From assembly GCA_963932465.1 (NCBI GenBank), contig OZ010786.1, forward strand, positions 598,537,038-598,601,037: 64,000 nucleotides of DNA, in the 5' to 3' direction. The stretch comes from Maratus speciosus (taxonomy: Eukaryota > Arthropoda > Arachnida > Araneae > Salticidae). Below the pieces are notes generated by a model. That model was given only the letters and a program-made list of their open reading frames with translations. It searched no databases and had not been told where the DNA came from. Positions 53,014 to 63,427 of this stretch are shown here, piece after piece (the stretch's first letter is position 1; every line of letters starts with the position of its first letter). A program made the translations under genes and the position numbers.

Positions 53014-53704
53014 TTTTTCTTTTGTCTCTTCCGCTGGATGATTTTTGGGTGTAGAGGCGACTTTTGCATAGCTTTTACGGAATTGACAGTTACCGGAAAT
53101 TTTGAGCAGCCTTTGTAGTTTGAAGAGTATTGTAACAGGTAATTGCAGCATTTCGAAGGGGTGTTTAAGTTATTCAGGAGAGGTAGTTTTTACATCACAA
53201 TCTTGTGAAAAGTGATCACCTCCACATCCCACATATTTTGGATTAATGTGGCAGTTCATGGCTACATGAAAAAACTGCTGGCAGCGGTAGCATTGTGAGC
53301 TTTATTTGCTGGCCTAAATTTTTCTATGTCAAACCGAAGCTTTAAAATTGAGAAAACGTTGAAAATTTGGTATGCGGTTTCATTTTCGGGAAGTTTGATC
53401 AGGTACAGTGAGGGTAGTTTCCCATCTCTAGCTTTTCATCTGCGATATTTTTAAGATAGTAAGACCTCTGCATGTGAGGGTTTCTTTTAACATATTCTTA
53501 TCGAAGGATCTGGGGAGTCCTCTATCGGCAACTTTCATCAGGATTTCTGTATGGGGTACGAGATAATGCTGAATTTTCATTTGCTTAAAGATCTCATGAA
53601 GTGATATTTTGTCACAGATGCTTTCAGGGAAAATTCTAACAAAATTCTCTACTAATTTCGCTTCAAATTTAAATCTGTCATTGATGACAGTTCATTAGTA
53701 AATT

Positions 53705-53865
53705 CATAGCTGCCAACTTGTACGGATTTTTGCTACCGATAAAATTTAACAGGAAATTATGCCTTATTTAATTATCAATATTCACTACAATTCGGCGATT
53801 GAACTAGGCAAAGGTTTCTATTAAATTTTAGTGGTAGCAAAAATCCGTACAAGTTGGCAGCTATG
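53705..53865. mobile_element. 161-bp TIR MITE in the LINE remnant
   Basis: Left CATAGCTGCCAACTTGTACG, GATTTTTGCTACCGATAAAA; right TTTTAGTGGTAGCAAAAATC, CGTACAAGTTGGCAGCTATG. TIR ~44 bp, nearly perfect. GTAAATTC occurs on both outer sides (53697-53704 region and 53866-53872), a possible target duplication. Confidence 0.92.
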
Positions 53866-54347
53866 TAAATTCGATGATGTTAGGAATTTGAATAACCATA
53901 TTTGGTTTAGGATTTTTCTTGACAGGATTTTGGGAAAGGCAATTCTTCATCAAAAATAATGGAGTCCTTGTTTTCAGATTAGATCACATTTACAGTTTCG
54001 TTGTCAACAGGAGTTTTTTTTAGCAGTAGCTTTATGTTGCTGATTATTTTTATGCTTTTTTGATTTTACCAGTGTAAAATTCTCATCAGTTTCCAAAACA
54101 ACGGTACCGTCTTTGAATTTACTACTCATTCTCACTAGTTGAATTACATCGATCGTTGTAGTTGCGATGCCTTGATTTAAATATCTAACTACTAAGGGGT
54201 TTTTTAGCATCAATTTTATATGAATTATATCAATAATTAGAAACTGGCTAACACCTTCACAGTCCTGGTCAGAGATGTGCAAAATAGCTGCATTTTGCCT
54301 CATTGTAGGAATTTCATTTAAATTTGAAATAGGATTGTCCCTAGAAA

Positions 54348-54535
54348 TGGGTCGCCAGTTTAGCCTCCATTTTCAGCCAGAAATTTTGGATTGATACCAA
54401 AAAAATACGAACAGTATTTTCAGATAGTCTTTTTTGAAATTACTTAATATAAAAAAATTTCTTTGGGATTTTCCGATCTGAAGTCGGAATTTTAGAATAA
54501 AAATGGAGGCCAATTGCCCTCAAGCTGACAACCCC
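54348..54535. mobile_element. MITE of the GTTGCCA...TGGCAAC family
   Basis: Left GGGTCGCCAGTTTAGCCTCC; right ATGGAGGCCAATTGCCCTCA, then CTGACAACCCC. Interior CGGAATTTTAGAATAAAAAT as in the other members. Confidence 0.65.
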
Positions 54536-54559
54536 GCCCTAGAAGCTAAAGGTGAAATA

Positions 54560-54802
54560 GGAGAAGTGCCACTCACGCCATTCTTTATGCAATAGACTCG
54601 GACCCGAGTGCCCGTCGTTTCGCCATCAGGCGTTTGTCTGACATTAGCCTAAAGCAGCAGCAGAGCGTTCAAATGCACGGTAGCAATGTCGGCCAAAGCG
54701 ATATAAGTAAGCGTCCTATCTTAAATGGGAGAAGTAACCGCAAGATTAAGAGACAGGTCACATCAATCAAGGTCATGCGCCACGTAGAGGATGGAGTGTG
54801 AA
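54560..54802 (+). other. Candidate coding fragment or exon, ~80 codons
   Basis: One frame is open from a stop at about 54556 to a TGA at 54800: RRSATHAILYAIDSDPSARR, FAIRRLSDISLKQQQSVQ, MHGSNVGQSDISKRPILNGR, KIKRQVTSIKVMRHVEDG. Composition is balanced and more protein-like than other frames in the window, and G+C is locally raised. An internal ATG is at 54674. CAGGTAGAT just after the stop could be a splice donor. No family recognised. Chance or a decayed element remains possible. Confidence 0.25.
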
Positions 54803-55138
54803 CTACAGGTAGATACCTAACTGTTTTCTTACTCACACCACTAAAATTGTAAAGTTTTTTTCACCTTGATTAATAACTGTAGTGATTCTGATAAGGCGAA
54901 GGAAACTTCGTGGTATCAAGTGCATCTGGATGCCCTCTCGCTGCGCCATTATTTTGTGATAGTTGTGGCAAACAAAATTCATTTCCATGAGTGACTAAAG
55001 ATTTACAAAATACGCGCCACGCTAAAAGCCCGCGTATGTGAATTATCACTCCGTCCGCAAGGTGACGCAACTGTGTTAATTTACGCCTGATTCCAGCATT
55101 AAGTTTGTTCGCTTACTTATAACGCTTTGATGTCGGCT
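54683..55138. repeat. Spaced inverted repeat, possible element
   Basis: ATGTCGGCCAAAGCGATATA, AGTAAGCG at 54687-54714 matches the reverse complement of CGCTTACTTATAACGCTTTG, ATGTCGGC near 55110-55136. Sequence between is less AT-rich (CGCGCCACGCTAAAAGCCCG). It might be a MITE overlapping the candidate frame above. Confidence 0.4.
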
Positions 55139-56266
55139 AAAGGAAATTAACATAATTTATTTTTTTACAGTTGTTCCTTTAATTTTTCTATTTAAAAATA
55201 AATTTATAAGTTATTGTCACCCTCACTATAGCCTTTTTGTAACAAAAGTTCGTTCAATTACTTTTTTAATTCAAATAACACTTTTTAAAAATCATTAATT
55301 AAAATTCATAAAAAAATATAATTAATAATTATTTGAAACTTCATATATTCAGAAAGATAATTTTTAATTATTCCATACGTCAAACTAACTAATTATTGTA
55401 GAGCAATTAGTGCTAGAAATTCTTTCAAATCAATTTAGTAAATAAACATTTTTTGTTATTAATCTAAGTAAAAATCAGTAAATCTTGTGATATGTACATT
55501 AATTTTTAAGTTTACAATCAATTATAATCAAGTTTACATAATTCTACAGACCTTTGGATTATTTTTAAATAAATATCCAAACAATACTTATTAAAGAAAA
55601 ACGGTTAATGATTGCTTAAGAGTGTTCAGTATAAAAAAAAAGTTTTTTCAATAATTTATTAACTTAATTCTGTGTTTTCTTTATTGATGATGAAGGTGTT
55701 AAAAAGTAATCACGAGAAAATTTATCTAATGGCTATACATTGCAATGATAAACAACAAGTTTTTACACGTGCAAAAACACACACATGAAATAAAATAGAT
55801 AAATTAATTTAAAAAGGCATTATAAACGGTTTTACATTTTAATAATGATTAGAGTTAACGAAAAAGGTGGGAGGAAAATTAATGAAAAGATTTTTCTGGT
55901 TTAGATTTAATCAACTAAAATACTTTTATATGTCATTTAATTAATTATTTATTATGCCATTTACGTAATTTCAACAAAAAGGAGTTCAGCAAAAGTAAAA
56001 ATTGTAGTTTAATGAGGTGTAGTGTTATTTATTTCATTTTTCTCCGAAGATAAAAGATAAATTTACGTTTACACATTTCGAAAATATTTTGCAAACAATT
56101 TGAAAAATAAAATGTAATTTTTTAAGATAATTAATTAGTTAAACAAGTGTATTTTACAATTATAAAACAACGCATATGAAATTAAATACTTAGATAAATG
56201 AATTTACAAATGCAATAAAAACGCTTTTAAGGCGCTCACGTTTAGAGTTTTTAAAAAAGGGAGGAG
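55139..56266. other. AT-rich spacer
   Basis: No gene, TIR element or tandem repeat recognised over about 1.1 kb. Confidence 0.5.
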
Positions 56267-56499
56267 CACACTTTCCAACATCTAAATATTCTTCCGCAAA
56301 CTGTGAGTTAATTTAAACTAGGTTAAACGTGTTCCGAACCAGAAAAATTATTTGATGTTTTATCATTTATTTAATTCCGTGTTTGTATTATAACACTTAT
56401 GGATTTCATTTCAAGTAAAATTTTCTGGTTTAAAACATGTTTAATCTGTGCCAAATTAATCCATATTTTGCGGAAGGAAAATGGAAAGTTGCAAGTATG
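56267..56499. mobile_element. Diverged copy of the 2630-2867 MITE
   Basis: CACTTTCCAACATC, TTCTTCCGCAAACTGTGAGT, TAAACTAGGTTAAACGTGTT and CGAACCAGAAAA on the left; TTTTCTGGTTTAAAACATGT, ATATTTTGCGGAAGG and AAGTTGCAAGTATG on the right. Same plan and length as 2630-2867 with substitutions in the outer ends. Confidence 0.75.
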
Positions 56500-57349
56500 G
56501 AGGAGAGAACAGGGGAGCTGCTGAAAAGCATTTAAGGGTCAAGTCCAATTTAATCAGTTAAACTGGTTTTTAGTCTGATTTCTTTTTAATACGTACCTAC
56601 ATTTACTTGATTCCATAAAAAAGGGAATGCAGTAAAAAAAATGGTGAAAAGTTGCCATTCATTGTGCATGGTCTATAGAATCGTTTTTCGTTAAATTTAA
56701 CCCCATTATTTAATCTAAATTGAAAGATCATTTTACGGTTTCTTATTTAGAAAATAACTTGCAAAAAATTCGGAAAAATGTAATTTTATAAATGATATGA
56801 CTCAGTATAGTTTTTTATCGTTTTTAAAGCAGATGTTATGTAATTTTTCATCTTTTATGTATAAAAGTATTTATATGAAAATTATTTTTTAACAATAATT
56901 TTGTAAGTAATGAAACAAAATGATTGAATGATAATAATGTGTTAAAAAAAATATTTAATACCGGTGTCATTTGAACTAAAAATTAGTTTTGTTAAAAAAA
57001 ATGTAGGGTGAGGTGAAATTTATATTAAAGCTTTTCACGGTTTCGTTTATTGTTATTATAATCTAATGCAATTACTTAAACAACTTCTATATCTGTTTTC
57101 ATTTTCAACCTTAAATTTAATTTACTTTCAGCAGAAAAAGGCTAAGTACAATATATTTAAAAATAATAATAAAGGGAATTCATTAAATTTCTTCGCGTTA
57201 TTGAATGCGAAGATGTACAAAAATTTCTTAATTTTACAATAGCTAAAAGTGACTAATTTTTGCCTGATTTAAATGTCCTTGCATAAAAGTATCTTTTGCA
57301 ATAAATTTAATTTCAAAAAGTGACGAAACCTAAATCTATTAAAAATGTA
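56500..57349. other. AT-rich spacer
   Basis: Nothing recognised. Confidence 0.5.
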
Positions 57350-57351
57350 TA

Positions 57352-58805
57352 CAGAGTGTCCCTGAACTCCATGTGCAAAATTGGAAGAGAGGTAGAGAAC
57401 ATCGTTTAGGAACCATAACTACATAGGAAAAATCATGGTTGGAAATCGATAGGTGCCGCTGTGCGCGACCTCTCAAGGTCGGCGTGTGTGGCTTCCTCAT
57501 TGTAGACGCCGACTGCGTGCTATCAACGTGAAGCGTTTCACAAACGCTGAGTTGATGATATCCACTTCGTCTATGGCCTAGTCAACGGAAATGGACTGCT
57601 GTTCGGTTGTATAGGGAAAGATATCCAATCAAATCGCCAACCAAATCGTCAAGTCTTCGCTCGGGTACATCAGAACCTTGCGGGAAGTGGATTCTTCCCA
57701 TGAACGATGCAGGATACCAGACTGCCGCGAACAGCAAGAACACCCATATTGGAAAAGGATCTGTTGCAAACCGTGGGCCAAAATTCTTATACTAGTGTAC
57801 AGGCGCTTGCCGCTGCCACAGGAAGGTCTCGATCCACTGTATATCGCATTCTGCAGGGCGAAGCCGTACATTCCTTTCATCTTCAGAGAGTTCAATTACT
57901 GCAGCCCGGTGATCACCCACGACGTATCGCGTTTGCACAGTGGTTTCTAAACCAAAGTGCGGCAGACACACAATTTTCTAGCTCTGTTACATTCAGTGAT
58001 GAAGCAACCTTTTCACGTGAAGAAGTGTTCCATACACATAATGTGTACATTTAGACCTTAGACAACCCACACAGAACCCGATCACGAGCCGCACAACAAC
58101 GCATCACTGTTAATGTGTGGGCTGGTATCGTTGCAAACAGTTTAGTCGACCCATACATCATACCACCTAGGCTGGACGCTCGCAAGCATCTCGTCTTTAT
58201 TCAGAAATGTTCTTCCGGAAATGCTTAATGATATCCCCGCATTAGTTCGAAGTGGAATGTGGTTTCAACATAATGAGGCTCCATCTCATTACGTAAGGTG
58301 CGTAAGTAATCATTCGAATATGACATTTGTAAACAATTTTATTAGGCGTGGCGATCCCGTCGCATCCCCCCCCCCCAATCACTTGATCTATCTCCTATTG
58401 ATTATTTTCTCTGGAATGCCATGAAGAACATTGTCTACGACACGCCTGTAAATTTTGAAATGGACCTGGTGGCACGGATCTCTATCGCTACTACTACGAT
58501 CAGCGAAACGCCAAGTGTCTTCGAAAATGTTCACCAATCCATGTCGCGTAGGTGTCATGCCTGCAATCATGCCAATGGGCGCAACTTCGAACACCTCCTG
58601 TGATGCTTGTAAGTCATACATTATAACTTTTGTTGTGTAATAAAAATTTTACACTGCTTTTTCTATTGTGGCCTTACTGTGTGTTTGTGTTTCTCTATCA
58701 CGTGAGGTTGACATTTCTACCCATGCTTTCCTATGTAATTATGGTTCGTAATGATGTTCCCCACCTCCCCTCCGAGTTTGTACACGGAATTTCAGAGACA
58801 TCCTG
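57352..58805 (+). mobile_element. Mariner-superfamily element, full length, dead
   Basis: Left CAGAGTGTCCCTGAACTCC, right GGAATTTCAGAGACATCCTG, with TA at 57350-57351 and 58806-58807. At 1454 bp it has both ends and one transposase gene from helix-turn-helix to stop. Composition is distinctly less AT-rich than its flanks, as for a comparatively recent arrival, yet the gene is already broken. Confidence 0.88.
57540..58603 (+). pseudogene. Mariner-superfamily transposase pseudogene
   Basis: Order of recognisable parts: DIHFVYGLVNGNGLLFG (57553 on), LAAATGRSRSTVYRILQG (second helix-turn-helix, about 57800), GDHPRRIAFAQWFLNQ, SSVTFSDEATFSREEVF with the first catalytic Asp (57980-58030), RITVNVWAGIVANS, WFQHNEAPSH where the usual HDGAP second Asp is Asn, LSPIDYFLWNAMK with the third Asp, and a C-terminus ANGRNFEHLL with stop at 58601-58603. 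Frame changes lie near 57610, 57700, 58055, 58210 and 58300-58400. A C9 tract at 58367 coincides with one of them. Confidence 0.88.
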
Positions 58806-58874
58806 TATATTACATTATGTATATCATGGGATCCAAACTAGAATACCAGGGTTATAGAACATATTGTCTGGTGT

Positions 58875-58938
58875 AATGAACATAAATGAAAATCGTTTTT
58901 AGTTGAAAACTCCAGTAGATTATTTTACATTTAATATA
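58875..58938 (+). repeat. Direct repeat flanking the inverted arrays, left copy
   Basis: ATGAACATAAATGAAAATCG, then TTGAAAACTCCAGTAGATTA and TTTTACATTTAATATA. The same ~64 bp with four or five substitutions lies in the same orientation at 62616-62679. Confidence 0.8.
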
Positions 58939-58944
58939 TATGTC

Positions 58945-59095
58945 GTAGGCTAATTGGGAAATCCGGCTCTTTGCAAACAGCCTAGGCTCTTTGCAAAGAG
59001 CCGGGCTAATTGGAGAATCCATCTCCCTTTTTCCAATTAGCCTGGTATTTTTCAGGCTTATTGCAAAGAGCCTAGAAAGCGTTAGGCTAATTGAA
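58945..59095. repeat. Cluster of short palindromic motifs
   Basis: AGGCTAATTGG and GGCTCTTTGCAAAGAGCC (an 18-bp perfect palindrome) and their variants alternate: GGCTCTTTGCAAACAGCC, CCAATTAGCCTGG, GGCTTATTGCAAAGAGCC, AGGCTAATTG. The two boxes each appear three or more times in about 150 bp, in both orientations. Confidence 0.75.
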
Positions 59096-59174
59096 AAATG
59101 ACCACTTATTATCCGATCAGGGTGATATTTTTAGCTCACAGGCTATCAAGGCCTGAGAACTTATGTGCCCGCCG

Positions 59175-59225
59175 ATTCTGTATGTACGTGTGTACGTAAG
59201 TACGTACGTACGTATGTACGTAACA
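59175..59225. repeat. GTAC microsatellite
   Basis: TATGTACGTGTGTACGTAAG followed by TACGTACGTACGTATGTACG: self-complementary tetranucleotide repeat at the start of the following array. Confidence 0.9.
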
Positions 59226-59263
59226 CGATAACTCTTGATAGAAATATCCGATTTGCTTCAATT

Positions 59264-60450
59264 TTTTTTTCTAGGTTCATTCTGATAAGGTGCTTCCCTG
59301 ATTAGTTTTTAGGGTTCATTGGTTAAGGATAAAAGGGGAAAAGGGGGCTAGTGTCCCCCCCCCTTAATTTATATAAATGGGTTTTTCATGCAGAAATATC
59401 GATCTGCTCCAAGTTTGGTATACCGGTTTATTGTGTTAAGGAGCTTCCCTGATTAGATTTGGAAGCTCATTATTTAAGGGTAAAGGGGGGGCTACTCCTT
59501 TTAATTTAGATAAATCGGTTTTTCATGATGAATTATTCGATTTGCTCCAAATTTGGTACACCGGTTTATTAAGTTAAGGAGCTGCCTTGATTAGATTTGG
59601 ATGTTCATTAGTTACATATAAAGGGAGGAAAGGGGGGCTATCCCCGCCCCCCCCGTAAATTAGATGAATGGGTTTTTCATGCCGAAATATGCGATTTGCA
59701 ATAAATTTGGTATACCGGTTAATTAGGTTAAGCAGCTTCCCTGATTACATTTGAAAGATCATTATTATGTATAAAGGGGGAAAGGGGGGCAATTGCCTCT
59801 CCCCTTAATTTAGATAAATGCGTTTTTCATGTAGAATTATTCGATTAGCTCAAATTTGGTATACCGGTTTATTATGTTAAGGAGCTTCCCTGATTAGATT
59901 TGGAAGTTCATTAGTTAAGTATAAAGGGAGGAAAGGGGGGCTAGACCCCCCCTTAATTTAGATAAATGGGTTTTTCATGCAGAGTTATTCGATTTGATCT
60001 AAATTTCGTATAACGGTTTATTATGTTAAGGAGCTTCCCCGATTAGATTTGGAGTTCATTAGTTAAGTATAAAGGGAGGAAAGGGGGGCTAGACCCCCCC
60101 CCCCCTTAACTTAGATAAATGGGTTTTTCATGCAGAGTAATTCGATTTGTTCCAAATTTCGTATACCGGTTTATTATGTTAAGGAGCTGCCTTGATTAGA
60201 TTTGGAGATTTATTGGTTAAGTATAAAGGAGGGACAGGGGCTTGTGTCCCCTTAATTTAGATAAATGGGTTTTTCATACAGAATTATTCGATTTGCTTCA
60301 AATTTGATATATCAGTTTATTACGATATGTCTTCCTTCATTTGATTTGGAGGTTCATTGGTTAAGTATAAAAGAGGGGAAAGGGGGTAATTGCCCCTCCC
60401 CTTAATTTAGATAAATGGGTTTTCATGCAGAATTATCTGATTTAGTTTAG
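59264..60450 (+). repeat. ~150-bp tandem array, arm 1, about eight units
   Basis: Each unit contains TTAATTTAGATAAATGGGTT, TTTCATGCAGAATTATTCGA, TTTGCTCCAAATTTGGTATA, CCGGTTTATTATGTTAAGGA, GCTTCCCTGATTAGATTTGG and a purine run AAAGGGAGGAAAGGGGGGC with CCCCCC. Units start near 59364, 59498, 59650, 59806, 59952, 60108, 60252 and 60400. Complementary to arm 2. Confidence 0.95.
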
Positions 60451-60469
60451 TTTTTTTTCAACCGGATCC

Positions 60470-60910
60470 GAACTTGAAGGTTCCATTTGAAGTCAACCCG
60501 AAAACCGACCACAACCAGGTTTCGGATTGAGTTCAATTAGAACTTTCAGGTTTGGATCGGGTTGCCAGTGAACGGAGATTATTTTGTCTGGCTTGCATCG
60601 GGTTATAGTTCTTTGGAATATTTTTGTCATTTAAGATTTGGTTCGGGACGGGTTTCAGGTTGACTTCGAATGGAATTTTTAGGTTCTGGTAGCGTTGCGT
60701 GTCCACGGAAACTAATTTGTCTTGTTCGGATCCGGTTATGGATCTTTGGAATATTTTTGTCGGTTATTAGATTTGGTTCGGGATTTCGGGTTTTTTCAAA
60801 TGGAACTCTCAGGTTCGGGTCGGGTTGCATGTAGACTGAAATTATTTTGTCTTGCTCGGATCGGGGTACGGTCTGTTGTAATTTATTTTTCGGGTTTGGG
60901 TAGGGTTATG
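60470..60910 (+). repeat. ~135-140-bp tandem repeat, three units, between the arms
   Basis: ATTTTGTCTGGCTTGCATCG, then TTTGGAATATTTTTGTC, TTTGGTTCGGGACGGGTTTC, TGGAACTCTCAGGTTCGGGT. TTTTGTCTTG-type anchors lie near 60569, 60712 and 60844. It is the most G-rich tract of the region, with strong strand bias (G and T on the plus strand). Frames through it are Pro/Glu/Arg-rich by-products. Confidence 0.85.
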
Positions 60911-61029
60911 CGTTAATACACCTAATAAAAAGAAAATTGCCCAGTTAAACTGATGGCATTGAGCTCACAGGCTATTCACACCAATTGTATATTATACTCT
61001 TATTTCAAAGAATAATGCCCCTCGAAAAA

Positions 61030-62615
61030 TAAATGAAGGTATTAGTCCCCGTCGCCCCCCTTTCTACTTAACCAAAGAATCTCCAAATCTAATCAGGGAA
61101 GCTACTTAACATAATAAACTGGTATACCAAATTTGATGCAAATCAGATAATTCTGCATGAAAAAACCATTTCACTAAATTAAGGGGGTGTGAGTATTAGC
61201 TCCCCCATTTCTCCCTTTATGCTGAACCAATGAACTTTCAAATCTAATCAGAAAAGATCATTATTAGAAACAACCTAGAAAAAAAATTAAACTCAATTAA
61301 ATAATTCTGCAAGAAAACACATTTATCTAAATTAAGGGGATGGGCAATTGCCCACCCCCTTTCCCCCCTTTTATACTTAACCAATGAACCTCCAAATCAA
61401 ATGAAGGAAGCCATATCGTAATAAACTGGTATATCAAATTTGAAGCAAATCGAATAATTCTGTATGAAAAACCCATTTATCTAAATTAAGGGGACACTAG
61501 CCCCTGTCCCTCCTTTATACTTAACCAATAAATCTCCAAATCTAATCAAGGCATCTCATTAACATAATAAACCGGTATACGAAATTTGGAGCAAATCGAA
61601 TAACTCTGCATGAAAAACCCAATTATCTAAATTAAGGGGGGGGTCTAGCCCCCCTTTCCTCCCTTTATACTTAACTAATGAACCTTCAAATCTAATCAGG
61701 GAAGCTCCTTAACATAATAAACCGGTATGCGAAATTTGGAGCAAATCGAATAACTCTGCATGAAAAACCCATTTATCTAAATTAAGGGGGATCTAGCCCC
61801 CCATTCCTCCCTTTATACTTAACTAATGAGCCTCCAAATCTAATCAGGGAAGTTCCTTAACATAATAAACCGGTATACCAAATTTGGAGCAAATCGAATA
61901 ATTTTGCATTAAAAACCCATTTACCTAAATTAAGGGGGGGGGGGGGGGCTAGCCCTCCTTTCCTCCCTTTATACTTAACTAATGAACCTCCAAATCTAAT
62001 CAAGCCATCTCCTTAACATAATAAACCAGTATACCAAATTTGAGCTAATCGAATAATTCTACATGAAAAACGCATTTATCTAAATTAAGGGGAAAGGCAA
62101 TTGCCCCCCTTTCCCCCTTTATACATAATAATGATCTTCCAAATGTAATCAGGGAAGCTGCTTAACATAATTAACCGGTATACCAAATTTATAGCAAATC
62201 GCATATTTCTGCATGAAAACCCCATTTATCTAAATTAGGGGAGGGGATAGCCCCCCCCCCTTGCCTCCCTTTATATGTAATTAATGAACCTCCAAATCTA
62301 ATCAAGGCAGCTCCTTAACTTAATAAACCGGTATACGAAATTTGGAGCAAATCGAATGATTCATCATGAAAAACCGATTTATCTAAATTAAAAGGGGTAG
62401 CCCCCCTTTCCCCCCTTTATACTTACATAATGAGCTTCCAAATCTAATCAGGGAAGCTCCTTAACACAATAAACCGGTATACCAAATTTATAGCAAATCG
62501 CATATTTCTGCATGAAAACCCCATTTATCTAAATTAGGGGGGGGGGGGGACTAGCCCCCCTTATCGTTAACCAATGAACCCCCAAAAATAATTAGGGAAG
62601 CACCTTATCAAAATG
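61030..62615 (-). repeat. ~150-bp tandem array, arm 2 (inverted), about ten units
   Basis: Reverse complement of arm 1: CTAATCAGGGAAGCTCCTTA, ACATAATAAACCGGTATACC, AAATTTGGAGCAAATCGAAT and CATTTATCTAAATTAAGGGG recur about every 151 bp. Its outer end (GGGAAGCACCTTATCAAAAT) is the complement of arm 1's first bases (TCTGATAAGGTGCTTCCC), so the arms pair over their whole length. Contains G10-G13 tracts (for example 61937-61948). Confidence 0.95.
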
Positions 62616-62679
62616 AATGAACATAAATAAAAATCGTTTTTAATTGAAAACTCCAATAGATTATTTTACATTTAGTATA
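62616..62679 (+). repeat. Direct repeat flanking the inverted arrays, right copy
   Basis: ATGAACATAAATAAAAATCG, TTGAAAACTCCAATAGATTA, TTTTACATTTAGTATA. Partner of 58875-58938. Confidence 0.8.
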
Positions 62680-63420
62680 GGGTAACTCCGGGAGAGTCGC
62701 CGCGTACGGGATAGATGCCGCACCCCTTGTATTTCTTGTAATTATCGATAGATGGTCGTCAAACGCACAGTATAGGTGCGCAATGAGATTATTTTAACCA
62801 GTGTATAGCGTGAATCCCATTTCGATGTTTACTTGTAGAAGTACAATCCTTAATTTGACGCAAGTGCATGATTTCACTGTCCAAACTTTTAAGCAGGTTA
62901 TGTATAAATATTTTTCATACACTAATTACTAAATGCATGCATGATTTTGAAGTCAAAACTAAGTATAGCGTTTGTATAGAGTACTGTGTATATGATTACG
63001 CCATTCCCCTTAGCGATGGCAGCTAACTGTGATGGTCGATGTCTGCACCATGCAAAATGGGATACATGCCACACTGCAATTCCGGTATACATGCGCAGTT
63101 TTTTTTTGTACGAGATGATTAAGTGTTATTAATTTTTCCTTTTCTTTTTGCACAGACTAACCATGTTAGGTATGTTATCAAGTTTACTAAAACCAAAGGA
63201 GATGAAAGGGGAAAATAAAATGTAAGAAGGGCAAGAAAGATGCAAGTCAAGATGATAATAATGAAAAATTGGATTACGCGTAACGCAGATGTTCTTTGCA
63301 AACTATTCCAAAAAAGAGGAAGCGTAGTTGGATTCGTTGCATTATGTGTTTAAATGTAGTTACATAAAGACTGTACTTTTTCGACACTTTTTCTGTAGAT
63401 TTGAGCCGAAAAAAACAGGT
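62680..63420. other. Unassigned interval, possible decayed element
   Basis: GGGTAACTCCGGGAGAGTCG, CGTACGGGATAGATGCCGCA near 62684 and GGGATACATGCCACACTGC near 63059 are similar phrases; they recall the ends of some pogo/Jerky-type elements but no right end is clear. TTGCACAG at 63150 could be a splice acceptor; the following short frame has no recognised domain. Confidence 0.3.
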
Positions 63421-63427
63421 CTCTTAA

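Larger units (their letters stand above)
52541..54303 (-). pseudogene. Jockey-type LINE ORF1 (gag-like) remnant
   Basis: Minus strand, from about 54303: MRQNAAILHISDQDCEGVSQ, FLIIDIIHIKLMLKNPLVV, VLETDENFTLVKSKK. Further on (53400-53200) come LYLIKLPENETAYQIF, RFDIEKFRPANK, CYRCQQFFHVAMNC and CGGDHFSQDC. The last two are CCHC zinc knuckles preceded by the conserved segment that accompanies them in ORF1 proteins of Jockey-type non-LTR retrotransposons, which bind the element's RNA. A distal part (52750-52541: FLEILTKPNGVSEHIK) may be the C-terminus. Stops, shifts and two MITEs (52846-53013, 53705-53865) break it. No reverse transcriptase was seen nearby. Confidence 0.65.

Noticed and set aside
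60627..60916. Pro/Arg/Glu-rich frames between the inverted arrays
   Set aside because: Simple translations of a three-unit G-rich tandem repeat.
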